64,000 nucleotides of DNA from Lindgomyces ingoldianus (Eukaryota; Ascomycota; Dothideomycetes; Pleosporales; Lindgomycetaceae). The stretch spans positions 24,940-88,939 of the forward strand of contig NW_022985239.1 of assembly GCF_010093535.1 (NCBI RefSeq), in the 5' to 3' direction. Below, in pieces: positions 14,134 through 25,712 of the stretch. Made by a program: the position numbers and the translations under genes. The notes under the pieces were generated by a model. It searched no databases and was not told the DNA's origin. It was given only the letters and a program-made list of their open reading frames with translations. Within the stretch, counting starts at the first letter, position 1; every line of letters starts with the position of its first letter.

Positions 14134-17100
14134 GTACTCCCCCCTCTTATTAGAAAGAGAATCCTTTACATTAGTAGTTCTAGTATTAGGTTGTCTTTAT
14201 TAAAGTATAGGTTTAGTTTAGATAGGTATTAGGCATAGAATTAGGTTACTATAGAGTTCTTTTATAGGGCTTCTACAAGTTCCTATAATAGTTTATTATA
14301 TCTAGTCTATTTTATAAAGTATTTATAGATACATTTCTTCTTATTAAACTAAATTTATTTAACATTTTCTATAATATATTCTAGTTTATTATTTATAATA
14401 ATAGGTTTAGGTAGCAGGTTTAGCTGTCTAGGTAGATAGTTAGATTTAGAGGCTACTTAGCGCAGCAATAATACATAGAACACAGGGTGTATCTTTATGC
14501 TGTTAGGTAGGATTAATTAGTAAGCATATAATAAGACTATATAAGCTACTATAAAGGGGCTAAGGTTTTTCTAATTAAGTTTTTTTAATTATTAGTTTAT
14601 TTAGATATTTTTAGTGTCTAGCTAGACCTTCTTGCTAGCTATATACGCAGGGGCAAGAGTTTAGAATTAGTTTACGTACTCTTGTTAAAAAGCTTAAGCC
14701 TATGTAAACTTTTTATAAACATATTTAAATATATTTTAGATTTTATTAATAAGTCTATTTATATTTATTACTTATACAGATTAATAAGTTAGTTAAAAAG
14801 TATTTATAAGTAGTTTAAATTTTATTTAAGGGTAGTATCTATAGTTTACTAAAAACAGAGATACTTATGTTAATTTAGATGTTATGTTATTAGCTTTAAA
14901 CTATGCTATAGCTAACTATTTTACTTAGTTATTCTGCTAGTAGTTTATGTACACTTATAAGACTTATTTTATTACAGTGTTTATATTTTTAGTCTAGCTG
15001 TTAGTCTCTAGGTAAAAAGCTATAGATAGATAAAGGACAATTTAAAGCTATTTACAGAGTTTGTCCTAGAAGGCTAAGATAAACTGCGTACCTTTGTCTA
15101 ATATAATTATGTTAGGCAGGCTATAGTAAACCTATACATATTAGTAGAATAACTAGGCTATATTAAGAGTAGTTATAAAAAAACATAGTATTAAGTGTTA
15201 ATACTTAGTTAAGTAATTAACAACTACTATAATATTTATATACCCTTTAGATAAAAGTAGGTTTATAATAAAATTAATTAATATGTCTTTTTAAGCTTAT
15301 TTAGAGATTAAAAGCAGTTTAAGTAAGCTATTATACCTTTTTTAAAAGGCTTTTACTTTATAGCAAGTATAGCAACATAATATGTATTAGCGTACAGTAT
15401 AGAACATGCAGGGCTAGTAGTACTCTCTCTGTAGTAGGTTAAGAGTCTTTCCTTTGCCTAAGTGTTCTCTAACAGGTAAGTTATATATAATTTAAAGTAG
15501 TTTAATTCTTAGTTTGTTAGAATTAGAGATTATAAGTTAGTTATAGTAATATAGCTTACTATTTTAGTTTTTATAGTTAGCTAGTGTTACTTTTTTTAAC
15601 TAACTAGCGCTGTTTTAAAGTAGGTTTAAAGTTTCTTAAATAAATTTATTATTTAGATACTTATTAGTAATAATCTAATTAATTATCTAATCTATTTTAT
15701 TTAAGTTAAGGTCTAAAAATAGCTTAAGTTAAAGTAAAGTTTAGTGTTAAGCCTTTTACACTTCTTTTTAAGCAAGGATGTTTTAGGATTGCTTTATAAA
15801 GGCATCTAGTTTCCCTTTATTTTAACTAAGATAATAAGTAATCTTAAAATTAAAATAAAATAAGTATTTAAACTAACAGGCTTATTAGTAGCTAAGTTAT
15901 TTTATAGTTATAAAGTACTATAAGTTCTTATAGTTAGATAGAACCTATATTAGATGCGCTGCACCTTCTAGTTTAGGTTGCTATTATTTAAAGTAGTGTA
16001 CTATAGTAAGCAATTTCTTATTATAGATCTTATAATTACCTTCTACAAGACTTATTCTTTTTAAGAAGTATGTAATAGGCCTAATAGTCCTGTCTAGCTT
16101 AGTCTAGAAGAGAACTTCTACTACTATGTAGTCTAAGGCATTAGCTTCTATAAGTATTAGTAGTTTAAAGTTAAAGTAGCAAAGTATTAAAGCTTTAGTA
16201 AAGGCTTTTTTTAGCTAGTTAAAAGACTATTAGTAATTTAAGTTAAAGTTAAATTAAACTTTTTTTTTAATAAGTGTAATTATAAAGCTTACTAGCTGCA
16301 AGAAGTTATTAATAAATTATTAGTAAAAGTTAGTAAATCTTATAAAGGCTTAAACATCCTTTACATCTTTTAGGTATTGCTAATCTAGCATAGTCTAAAC
16401 CTTAATAAGGTCTATTTAAATGCTATCTATAAAGATTATATATCTTAAATACATAACCTTTAATTAGTAGAACTTGCATTTGTTTATGTTAAGTTACAGA
16501 CCTACTTCTTCTATAGCCTTTAGCACTAAGCGTACATGCTGTTTGTGCTCTAAAAGGCTATTACTATAAATTAGAATATTATTAATATACGCAGTGTAGA
16601 ACACGTCTAGGTAGGGTTAGAGTAAGTTGTTTACAAAATGTTAAAAAGTACTAGGCGTGTTAGCTAAGCTAAAGGGCATTACTAGGTACTTAAATAGTCT
16701 ATATTAGGTTTAAAACACTGTTAGCTACTTATTACCCTTTGCTATTCTTAGCTTATTAAAGGCAGTAATAATATTTAACTTTATAAAATACTTTACTTTA
16801 CTTAGTTAGCTTAGAGTTTCTTATAAAAAAAAAATTAAGTATTAGTTTTTAATAGTAACAGCATTTAGTCCTTAGTAGTTAATATAGAATTAAAGCCTAC
16901 TCCTAGGTTTTTTTATAAATAGTATAAGTAACACTACTAGTAAAGAGCTAGCTTAAATAAACTCTTTTTTTAGGTTCTTATTAAAGTATTTTTAAAGCAC
17001 TTTTAATTTATTTAGCAACATCTTATACAGTAGCCTATAACTAGGTTATTTACTAGGCTTAAAAGTTATCTAGTAATTATATAAATGTTATATTAAAAGC

Positions 17101-19163
17101 TTATTAGACTTATCTTAAAAGAAGATATATAATAAGTTATAGTAGTCTAAAAAGACTATTATTTTTAAGTTAGTGTGTTTTTAAAAAGCTAAAGCTTAGT
17201 TTATATTAGAAATTATAACTACATAGATTTTATAATCTAGTTATTAAGCTAGAGTTATAAATAGGGCAGGTTCTATGTAGTAGATGTCTATTTACTGTTT
17301 AAGTCCTAGTTTGTGTTTAAATTAGGTAAGTAAAAGTTTCTTAAAAGCTTTTATTTCTTTAAGTTTAAGTAGTTATTAAATTATTTTATATAGCCTATTT
17401 TAGTAAAAGGCTTAGCTTGTTAGCCTTACTTAGGTAGTTCTTTTTTAAGTTATTAAAAAGTAGGTCTAAAAACCTTCTATATTAAGTGCTATTTAAGTAT
17501 TATTTAGGTGTAAGCATAAGCATATGTTTTAGCATTAAAAAAAGTTAAAGTTTAGAACTTACTCTTAGTAATTAAAAGTAACCTTATGCTAATATAGCTA
17601 TAGTTGTCCTAGGATTAGGTTATAACATTTTATATTTATTACATAGAGTTTAATCTGCTCCTTATAGTGTTAGTAAGTAATTATAATAGTTATAGTATAA
17701 AAGATAGAACTTTTTTTAAGTTATTTTCTATTAAATCTAGTTAAGTAAATTATTTAGGTAAGTAGTGTTAATTAAAGATTTAGTTTACACACTAGTTTTT
17801 TATTAATGTAACTTATGCTATTTACTTCTAAGTTAATAAGAGCTTATATTAAGGCTAATATAGTTTTTTATTATAAATATATAAGAATATTAACTTAGTA
17901 CTTTTAGTTATTAGTAGGGGACTTAGCCTATAAGTTAGTAAAGATCTAGTGTTAAATTAGTCCTAAAGGGCAACTTAGCCTTAAAACAAGCCTTTTTGCA
18001 GGCTCTTACTGCTATAGCTGCAGCTACGTTAAGAGTAGTAAAAGAGATTAAGGCTTAAATATAAGTTAAAGCCCTTATAAAAATAAGATTAAAATAGTAA
18101 AGATCTTTAATAAGTACTAGTAGTGCTACTTATGTAGACTTAAAAAAGAGGAATAAAGTAGTTTTAAAAAATATAACTATACTTACTGCACTTAAAGTAT
18201 TAACTTTTTTTTTTATAATCTTTACACTTTCTAGAACTAACTAAAGCATAATTTAAATTAATTTTTATTACATTAAAGTCCTTATTTACAACTGCGCTAG
18301 TTTAGAGGTGTATTAGGGCTTATATAAGAAGAAACCTTATGTTATTATTATAGGTAGCAATTAGGTTTACATACGCATTAAAGTTGTTTAGAAGGGGTTC
18401 TCCTACTATAGCGCGTTGCAGTTTAGTTAAGAGAGAGTTATATAAAGCTGTAATTAGACCTATCTTATTTAGGCCTATATTAGATGCAAGTTAGCAGAAC
18501 TTAGTAAAGTGTAAAGTAAAGCTTTTTTTTTTTTATTATAAAGTGTTTAGGTAACTTAGGGCTGTTAACTTTTTATTTAGGTCTTTATAAGTTGCTTATA
18601 AGAATACTATAAATTAATTTAAGTTAATAATATCTTTATTTATTAGTAAGTTAATTAAGGCTGTTATATTATAGTTAAGTTAAAAGTAGGCATATAGTAA
18701 CTAGAAGTGTTTAAAAAAGAATTAGTCTATATTTTCTTTAAGTTTATATTAGAGCTTATGTAAAAAAAAAGGTAGGTCTTTCTATTTTCTATTAAACAGT
18801 AGAGGATTAGGGAGTTAGTTAGATTTTATTACTAAGTTAAAAAGGTTACAAGTTATAAATAGTGTTAAGTAAAAAAGAGTTAAGCTATTTTTAAACTTCT
18901 AAGTAAGCTTTAAAGCTAGTAAGTTCTTAGTTTTTACTACTATAACAAGAGTTAAGGTAAAAACAAACTATTTAATAACATAAAGCTGTTTTTTAAAGTC
19001 CTTTTAAAGAGCTTTAAAGCTTATAATATAGTAGCTTTTTTATAAAGTAAGCACTTTTTAGAAAGCTTTTTAGCTTGCTTTAATAGCTTAGAGTTATGTA
19101 AGTACTAAGCTTATTAGATTAAATTTAGAGGCTATTCTTAGCTAAAGTTTTAACATAACATAA

Positions 19164-19481
19164 TATTATAATTATGCATAAGTAAGGTTATAGAGCTTTA
19201 CAGAGGTCTAGTTTAATTACTACATAAGGTATTATAGTAAGTACAAGACATTATGTAAGAAATAAAAAAGTTTAAAAGAAAATTAGTAATTAAATACTTA
19301 GCTTAAAAGTCTAAGCACTTTAGGTATAAATTAAGCCTATTTTAGGTTTAGTTAGTGTTAAGGCAGTTTATGCTTAAGTTTATGTCTGTGTTGTGTTGTG
19401 TTTATGTTAGACGTGCACTAATAATACTCTAGTACGCGTCTAATACGGTTATGTCTGGGATCCGGGGAGGATACCGTGACA
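19164..19481 (-). repeat. Family A LTR (A1, 5' copy)
   Basis: It aligns without indels to 13816-14133. The inner (left) end is heavily mutated (tattataattatgcataag) and the outer (right) end is intact (ggatccggggaggatacc). Confidence 0.93.
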
Positions 19482-20835
19482 TTAAGTGTTCTTAGCATAG
19501 CTAAGTTAAATTATAGTTACTTTCTTAGTGTAGTTAGCATAAGTGTGCCTTTTAGCGCTTAATAAGCTTTATCTAAGAGAAATAATTAATTACACACTAG
19601 TGTAGTAGCAGCCTTAAGTCTTTTAACTTTATCTTTATAATTAGCTAGGTGTTTAAAAGTTTTATTTAGTAGGCTTTAAAGCTTTTATAGCTTTTTACTA
19701 ACTTTTACTTACTTAGCTTCTGCTATGTTAACTGCTTTAGTAAAAGTATTAGTGTAGTCTTAATAAGCTTACACTTTTAATAACTACTATAGTAGCTTAT
19801 TTACTACAACTATGTAATCTGCAGCTATAAGGTTTAGTAGGTCTAGGCAGAGGCTAATTAAATTATAATTAGTAGTACTCTAAGTAATAGCTTTTATTTA
19901 GAATAATAGTGCTTTTCTAGCTTACTAAGCGCGCGCGCGTGTAGTCTTAATAGTGTAGTCCTTTTTAAACACATTATTAGCGTAGAACTAGGCCTAGCAT
20001 AGCAGCGTTCTTAGTTTAGGTGTATAGGCGTTGCTAGTAGGCTAGGCAGTAGAATTAACGCGCATCTTAATTCTTAACAGCTTCCCTATCTTAGTGCTCT
20101 TAGCTCCTTCCCTCTACTCTAGGGTCTAGCAGTCCGCAGAGGTATAGTGTAGTGTGAGCCCTGGGTCTGGTGACGGTGGGGCTGATAGTTAATTAGTGGT
20201 GGGTTTGTACGTGGGTTTGTACAGAGCCTGCAGCTCTCTTCGCGTTGTTGCAGTGGTAGTTAGTACAGTAGGCCCCCCCCTACAGTTAATTTAAACTAGA
20301 GCAGCAGCGCTCCTAGCTTAAAGCTTCTTAATAAGGTGCAATAATTTAATTATTGCTTAGTGTTGCTTTTATAGTTACCTAGCCTAACTAGGGCTTTAAG
20401 GCAGATAGCTATTGTTAATAAACTAAGGCTTAGCTTAGTTATACTAGCAGATCTGTCTAAGTAAGAGTTAGTTAGTAGATTAAGCTCTTAGAGCTAACTG
20501 CACAGTAGACCTAGATATTATATTACTGTTCTTTAGCTAAATAAGATAATTTTAGTGTAATATAATAATAAGCACTATCTTTACTACTGTATAAAGCTAG
20601 AGAAGTAAGGTAGAGTAGGTTAGCTCTATTTTAGCTACACTAAGATAGAGAGAAGAAAGGGAGCTTTAAGGGCAGCTCTGCAGAAGAAGTGCTTGCAGCG
20701 CTAAGGCGCTAGCAAGGACGCTAGCGCTAAGCAAACTAATAGCGTTGCGCCAGTCGCACCCCCTATATCCTGATTGGCTGCACGGGCAGCTTGTCATGTG
20801 ACGCGCGACAGAGCTCTCTGCGTAGGACCGTCACA

Positions 20836-21137
20836 TACTAGAGGTGCTAAGGGGAGCAGGAGGAGTTTATAGGAGTCTGCTAAGGCGAGCTCTTATAAGC
20901 TCCCTTAAGCTCCCTAGACTTGTGGCCTGTCCTCCCTATTAGACAACGCATTCCTCTATTACCGCAGGCAGCTGTGCTGCTTCCGTGTCCTCCGGTTGGT
21001 TCATAAGCGAGCCCTGTCCCAATCCAGCTAGATTGTGGAGCACTGCCGGTGGAGTTACGCTGGTCCAACCGTAGATCGTAACAAAACAGTGGGGCACAGA
21101 GGGTTAGCAGCTTACAGTCTAATTGTGGGTTGTAATA
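20836..21137. other. GC-balanced spacer, no supported gene
   Basis: After the target duplication of element C the sequence becomes GC-balanced and lacks RIP-type decay. A 93-codon open frame exists on the minus strand, but it has no recognisable domain, so I do not call it a gene. By position it should be the continuation of the sequence into which element C inserted (left part ending at 8585), perhaps an LTR of the gag remnant. Confidence 0.4.
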
Positions 21138-21357
21138 GTAACCTAGGAATATTATTAACACCTATAGACCTTGTATAAAAGGATATTAGAAAACTACTAA
21201 GCTAGCTAAGAGAAGAGGTGCAACTAAATACTTAGAGGAATAGAGGTACAGCAGGGGGCAGGGCAAGGTTAGGGCTAGGTTAGAGTTCGGGCTAATACAA
21301 GAACCTTTTAAAGATTCTAAGCAACCTAAGATAGAACAATTCATGCGAATTGTTACA
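21138..21357 (-). repeat. Family B LTR, 5'-truncated copy
   Basis: From about 21138 the text follows the family B LTR (aacctaggaat, then ttaacacctatag, tacttagaggaatag) and ends gaattgttaca. About 90 bp of the usual left part (the gcaggcaagacaatggg side) is missing. It carries RIP-type transitions. No target duplication could be assigned. Confidence 0.7.
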
Positions 21358-21466
21358 CTTAGTATGTTTATAAAGTGTTATTTAAAGCTGAAAGTAAAGT
21401 TTAAGTATAACAATACCTATAAAAAAGCTTTTTATAAAAATTCTAAAGTAACGATTCGTAGAATCG

Positions 21467-21734
21467 TTACAGCAGGCAAGACAATAGATTTAAATGCGGT
21501 AGGAATCTACTAAGAGGCATATAGAAGTGCGTGCATTCTATTAACACCTATAGGCTTTGTACAAAGGATATTAGAAAACTACTAAGCTAGCTAAGGGGAG
21601 AGGTGCGACTAAATACTTAGGGGAATAGGGGTAACTGTGGGGGACAGAGTCGAGCCATGGTCGGGGCTGATACGGGGACCCATCGGATAGGTTCCGAGCG
21701 ACCCGAGATGGAACGATTCATGAGAATCGTTACA
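21467..21734 (-). repeat. Family B LTR, copy with altered left end
   Basis: Family B sequence runs from gcaggcaagacaatag to gagaatcgttaca. The normal left terminus is replaced by a second copy of the terminal palindrome (taacgattc / gaatcgtta at about 21449-21471), as if two LTR ends had been joined. A 91-bp AT-rich spacer separates it from the preceding truncated copy. Confidence 0.72.
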
Positions 21735-21946
21735 TAACCTTATGCCCTGCGGATTGTTTGACCTAGCGTCTTATACTGCTGTCGAAGGCAAACTACAATT
21801 AGGCTACACCTCAGCAACCCACACATGTCAAGTACGGACTGTACACCTGGCACGAGACGTGTCCTCTTTAACTGTCCACCTCTATTGTACCTGGCCCTGA
21901 GCACTCTGCGGCAACACCCGGTTCTTGCCAAGTGAAGATTGTAACA
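21735..21946. repeat. LTR-like end related to family D
   Basis: The right end (gaagattgtaaca) and an internal word (acggactgtacacctg) also occur in the segment ending at 6437. Overall similarity is low but the order is kept. It is not RIP-degraded. It overlaps the 3' end of the secreted-protein gene, whose last 20-odd codons therefore may be LTR-derived. No target duplication was found. Confidence 0.38.
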
Positions 21947-22392
21947 CTCTTTTGCTTGATTTGGTTGTAGAGGGAGCGATAGCGGTAACAGTAGAGATGG
22001 AGGCGACTGTTACTATTGAGGTTGCCGACTTAGGATTCGAAATTGTAGTACAGGTGCGAGCATCCACGTCGCAGGACTCATTTGGACCACAGCAGCAACC
22101 CGTGCCATAGCTTGTAACGTAGCAATGATGACCAGTAGGGCAACATAGAAGGGGATCTAAAACTACAAGTTAGATATCTAAGCAGCAATACTAGAAAGTT
22201 CTAAAATTACATACTCGGGCAAAGCGAATAGCTAGCATTAGGACAGAAGCGTTGGCGACTCTGGAGAGCTGATCGAACCTCTAGTGTATTTACAAATACG
22301 TTGTTAGGTACTGCATTAACAGCTGCCTGAACACCTAGAACTGCTATCATCGCAAAAGAGGCGAGGAGGGTAATATAATAGTAGAGTGTCAT
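21882..22392 (-). CDS. Small secreted cysteine-rich protein, two exons (150 aa)
   Basis: Exon 1 is 22392-22215 and exon 2 is 22156-21882, joined across a 58-nt intron (22214-22157) with donor GTATGT, branch CTAAC and acceptor TTTTAG. The spliced frame is open for 150 codons. Residues 1-27 form a signal peptide (hydrophobic core, then VQAAVNA). Ten cysteines fall between residues 50 and 95 as C-x7-C-x5-CC-x5-C-x8-CCC-x5-C-x6-C, including a CCPTG word. A Ser/Thr/Val-rich tail follows. This is the form of fungal cysteine-rich surface or effector-like proteins; the exact role is unknown. The first ATG at 22392 was chosen because the signal peptide follows directly. The 5' flank up to the LTR at 22566 would hold the promoter. 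The C-terminus beyond about residue 128 may be replaced by LTR sequence. Confidence 0.72.
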
Positions 22393-22565
22393 GATTGGAA
22401 TATTCGAATACAAAAGTTGGTGGCTTCTAGCATTGTAAAGGTGGGTTACCTCTAGCTTTCTATCACTCTAGCAATAATAAAACAATTCAAAAAAAATTGC
22501 TTTGAAGAAAAAGAATCATTAAATTCAAGAAAAAGAAGCGAAAGCGAAGAGAGAAGCGAGGTGGC

Positions 22566-22759
22566 TGTAACGATTCTCATGAATCGTTCCATCTCGGGTC
22601 GCCCGGAACCTATCCGATGGGTCCCCGTATCGGCTCCGACCCTGACTCGACATGGCCCCGACTCTGCCCTGTCCCCCTGCTGCTACCCCTATTCCTACCA
22701 TATGCCTCTGAGTGGACTCCTACCGCATTCGGACCCATTGTCTTGCCTGCGCCGTTACA
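22566..22759 (+). repeat. Family B solo LTR with internal deletion (194 bp)
   Basis: It starts TGTAACGATTCTCATGAATC and ends GCGCCGTTACA, flanked by gtggc at 22561-22565 and 22760-22764. About 110 bp of the middle found in other copies is absent. It is not RIP-degraded. It lies 174 bp upstream of the secreted-protein start and points away from it. Confidence 0.92.
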
Positions 22760-23294
22760 GTGGCGGGATGCGGAAGAGATCTTCTAGGATATTCGTTACG
22801 ATTTCTATATCGCTATGTAGCGAAGAGCGGAAACTATATAGGAGATTATGCAAGCTATCTGCTTGAATATTCGGGTGATATTTTCTTTTTTGTTAAAGAC
22901 CTAAATTAGTCTCTAGAACGTTACACAAAGCGAAGCTTGAATATTGGCTACCGCTAGGCGAAATAAGGTACCACCACCTAACCGAGATGATCCTTATCTC
23001 GGGTGCTTAGCCGACTGTGCAGAGAAGCTCAGAGCCCCTCAGGACCCTTTCCCCCTGCGACAAGAAGAGGGACCCCTAACGCTAAGCGAAATAAGGTATC
23101 AAACCGACCGCGAGTCGCCATGCGCGTTACATTTTAAACAAGAGCCTACACTCTAAAGTTTTGTGTAGAAAAGTAGTAGCTTAGACCCTAAAAACAAAGA
23201 TTCTCACCTTGCCTCTTGAGAAACCTACTGGCGTGGGTGGTTTTGGGTCAAGTTAGAGTTAAGTTTGGGTAAAAGAAGTTGCGGTTGCGACCGA
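22760..23294. other. GC-balanced spacer with short dispersed motifs
   Basis: No gene could be supported. The word gctaagcgaaat followed about 40 bp later by cgcgttacattt occurs at 23081-23138 and again at 50483-50540, and a partial copy lies near 22962. Short open frames here look like chance. The last 80 bp lead into the palindrome arm that starts at 23295. Confidence 0.45.
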
Positions 23295-23325
23295 GCGATC
23301 TATTGTGTGCGTTAATCCGTGCAAT
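23295..23325. repeat. Palindrome, left arm part 1
   Basis: These 31 bases, continued by 32301-32326, are the exact reverse complement of 35923-35979. Tn1 separates the two parts of this arm, and the shared AT at 23324-23325 is repeated at 32299-32300. Confidence 0.85.
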
Positions 23326-23520
23326 GTCTTGGCATTCGCGTCGCGTCTTTTCCGCCTCACCAAATCTATGAGAACTTCGACAAAGCGACAATTTGCCCCC
23401 ATCTATGCCTAAATATCTGTTATTTTAGTCAGATCTTAAAGCTGTACGTACTTCCTAATTAGGAAATAATAAAGCTAAATTTTAGAGGTTTAAAATAGCC
23501 CTCAGCAAACAATTTCTAGC
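23326..23520 (+). repeat. Tn1 left terminal inverted repeat
   Basis: It pairs with the reverse complement of 32090-32298. Conserved blocks are the terminal ATGTCTTGGCA, a ccgcc...aaat..gagaactt block, and a tacgtactt...aggaaataataa block near 23440-23475. The two arms differ substantially because the right one is more RIP-mutated. Confidence 0.72.
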
Positions 23521-23699
23521 TAAAAAGCCATAGCTGGAGCAGCCACGCGTTCGAGTACTGGTGCTACCCGTCAACCGTCAGCCAGAGCCCTCGCTGCAGC
23601 AGCCTCTAAAGCACCTTCTAGAGGTCAAAAAGCCAGTAGATTATATAAGCAGACAAGGAGGAAGGTTACCTTTGTAGATAAGCAGCGCGCTGCTGCTTT

Positions 23700-23990
23700 T
23701 GTAACGATCCTCATGAATCGTTCCATCTCGGGTCGCTCGGATCCTATCCGAAGGGTCCCCGTATCGGCCCCGACCATGACTCGACCCAGTCCCCCGCAGT
23801 TACCCCTATTCCCGCATGTATTTAGTCGCACCTCGCCCCCGTAGCTAGCTCGGTAGTTTTCTGATATCCTACGTACAAGGCCTATAGGTGTCATTGGTAT
23901 TCCCAGGTCTCTGAGTCCCCACGCACTCCCATATGCCTCTGAGTGGATTCATACCGCATTCGGACCCATTGTCTTGCCTGCGCCGTTACA
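23700..23990 (+). repeat. Family B solo LTR (291 bp) inside Tn1 ORF1
   Basis: TGTAACGATCC...GCGCCGTTACA, flanked by gcttt at 23695-23699 and 23991-23995. It is nearly free of RIP changes. Confidence 0.94.
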
Positions 23991-24014
23991 GCTTTAACAG
24001 CTGCTATTAAGATA

Positions 24015-24332
24015 TGTCACGATTATGCACAAGTAAGGTTATAGAGCTTCGCGGAGGTCTAGTTTAATTACTACGTGAGGTATTATAGTAGGTACAAGAC
24101 GTTGTGTGAGGAACAGGAAGGTTTAGAAGGAAATTAGTAATTAAATACTTAGCTTAAAAGTCTAAGCGCTTTAGGTATAAATTAAGCCTATTTTAGGTTT
24201 AGTTAGTGTTAAGGCAGTTTATACTTAAGTTTATGTCTATATTATGTTATATTTATGTTAGACATGCACTAATAATACTCTAGTACATGTCTAATACAGT
24301 TATGTCTAGGATCTAGGGAGGATACTGTAATA
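24015..24332 (-). repeat. Family A LTR (A2, 3' copy)
   Basis: 318 bp. The outer end is nearly intact (tgtcacgattatgcacaag) and the inner end is mutated to gatactgtaata. Confidence 0.92.
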
Positions 24333-25362
24333 GTATCTTCTCTCTTATTAAGAAGAAAATTCTTTACATTAGTAGTTCTAGCATTAAGTTGTCTTTATTA
24401 GAGTACAGGTTTAGTTTAGATAGGTATTAGGTGTAAAATTAAGTTACTATAAAGTTCTCTTATAAGGCTTTTATAAGTTTCTATAACAGTTTGTTATATC
24501 TAGTTTATTTTATAAAGTATTTATAGATATATTTTTTCTTATTAAACTAAATCTATTTAATGTTTTTTATAATATATTCTAGTTTATTATTTATAATAAT
24601 AAGTTTAAGTAGTAGGTTTAGCTGTCTAGGTAGATAGTTAGATTTAAAGGCTACTTAGCGCAGCAACAATACATAGAACACAGGGTGTATCTTTATGCTG
24701 TTAGGTAGGATTAATTAGTAAGTGTGTAATAAGACTATATAGGCTACTATAAAAAGGCTAAAGTTCTTTTAATTAAGTTTTTTTAATTATTAGTTTATTT
24801 AAATATTTTTAGTGTCTAGCTAGACCTTCTTGCTAGCTGTATACACAAAGGTAGAAGTTTAGAATTAGTTTACATACTTTTATTAAAAAGCTTAAGCCTA
24901 TGTAAGCTTTTTATAAATATATTTAAATATATTTTAGATTTTATTAATAAGTCTATTTATGTTTATTACTTATATAGATTAATAAGTTAGTTAGGGGGTA
25001 TTTATAAGTAGTTTAAATTTTATTTAAAGGTAGTATCTATAGTTTACTAAAAATAGAGATACTTATGTTAATTTAGATGTTATGTTATTAGCTTTAAACT
25101 ATGCTATAGCTAACTATTTTACCTAGTTATTTTACTAGTAGTTTATGTACACGTATAGGACTTATTTTATTATAGTGTTTATGTTTTTAGTCTAGCTGTT
25201 AATCTCTAGGTAAAAAGCTGTAGATAGATAGAGGATAATTTAGAGCTGTTTATAAAGTTTATTCTAGAAGGCTAAGACAAACTATGTACCTCTATCTAAT
25301 ATAATTATGTTAGGTAGGCTATAGTAAACTTATACATATTAGTAGAATAACTAGGCTATATT

Positions 25363-25712
25363 NNNNNNNNNNNNNNNNNNNNNNNNNNNNNNNNNNNNNN
25401 NNNNNNNNNNNNNNNNNNNNNNNNNNNNNNNNNNNNNNNNNNNNNNNNNNNNNNNNNNNNNNNNNNNNNNNNNNNNNNNNNNNNNNNNNNNNNNNNNNNN
25501 NNNNNNNNNNNNNNNNNNNNNNNNNNNNNNNNNNNNNNNNNNNNNNNNNNNNNNNNNNNNNNNNNNNNNNNNNNNNNNNNNNNNNNNNNNNNNNNNNNNN
25601 NNNNNNNNNNNNNNNNNNNNNNNNNNNNNNNNNNNNNNNNNNNNNNNNNNNNNNNNNNNNNNNNNNNNNNNNNNNNNNNNNNNNNNNNNNNNNNNNNNNN
25701 NNNNNNNNNNNN
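25363..25712. other. Assembly gap (350 N) inside A2
   Basis: A run of 350 N. The same interval in A1 (15165-15657) is 493 bp, so the gap length looks arbitrary or underestimated. Confidence 0.99.

Larger units (their letters stand above)
13816..19481 (-). mobile_element. Family A gypsy retrotransposon, copy A1 (5,666 bp)
   Basis: The 318-bp LTRs at 13816-14133 and 19164-19481 share TGTCAC...GTGACA ends. They are flanked by the 5-bp duplication ttaag (13811-13815, 19482-19486). Coding strand is minus, as shown by the C-rich plus-strand run (ctccccccctc) just inside the left LTR, which is a polypurine tract on the minus strand. The pol text is the same as in the reversed copy A5, where motifs can be read on the plus strand. 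It is fully RIP-degraded. It lies inside the gag region of family C and so is younger than that element. Confidence 0.93.
8861..20560 (-). pseudogene. Family C gag-pol, RIP-degraded and split by element A1
   Basis: Read right to left on the minus strand, a Gag-like region occupies about 20550-19487 and 13815-13080. It is followed by a CCHC knuckle (13030-13071) and a reverse transcriptase with Y-F-D-D at 11459-11470. The reading ends close to the left LTR in a short Leu/Lys-rich tail and an A-L-E-G-G terminus near 8865-8880. I did not recognise a chromodomain. Stops of TAG/TAA type are dense throughout. The nested element A1 splits the Gag region. Confidence 0.8.
8586..20835 (-). mobile_element. 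Family C gypsy LTR retrotransposon with nested family A element
   Basis: Two 275-bp direct repeats (8586-8860 and 20561-20835) bound the element, and tacta is duplicated at 8581-8585 and 20836-20840. Removing the nested element A1 and its duplication leaves about 6.58 kb. The coding strand is minus: a purine tract (minus-strand aaggggg) abuts the left LTR, the CCHC knuckle is at 13030-13071 and the reverse transcriptase Y-F-D-D box (both Asp now Asn) at 11459-11470. The element inserted into the gag remnant to its left. Confidence 0.9.

Noticed and set aside
20880..21161. 93-codon minus-strand open frame
   Set aside because: No domain and no clear start context; it runs into a truncated family B LTR. 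It is open because this stretch escaped RIP.
22561..22909. Plus-strand open frames of 65-101 codons
   Set aside because: They read through the family B solo LTR at 22566-22759, whose GC-rich text gives long chance frames.
23625..23894. 89-codon minus-strand frame
   Set aside because: Lies across the solo LTR at 23700-23990 and the opposite strand of ORF1.
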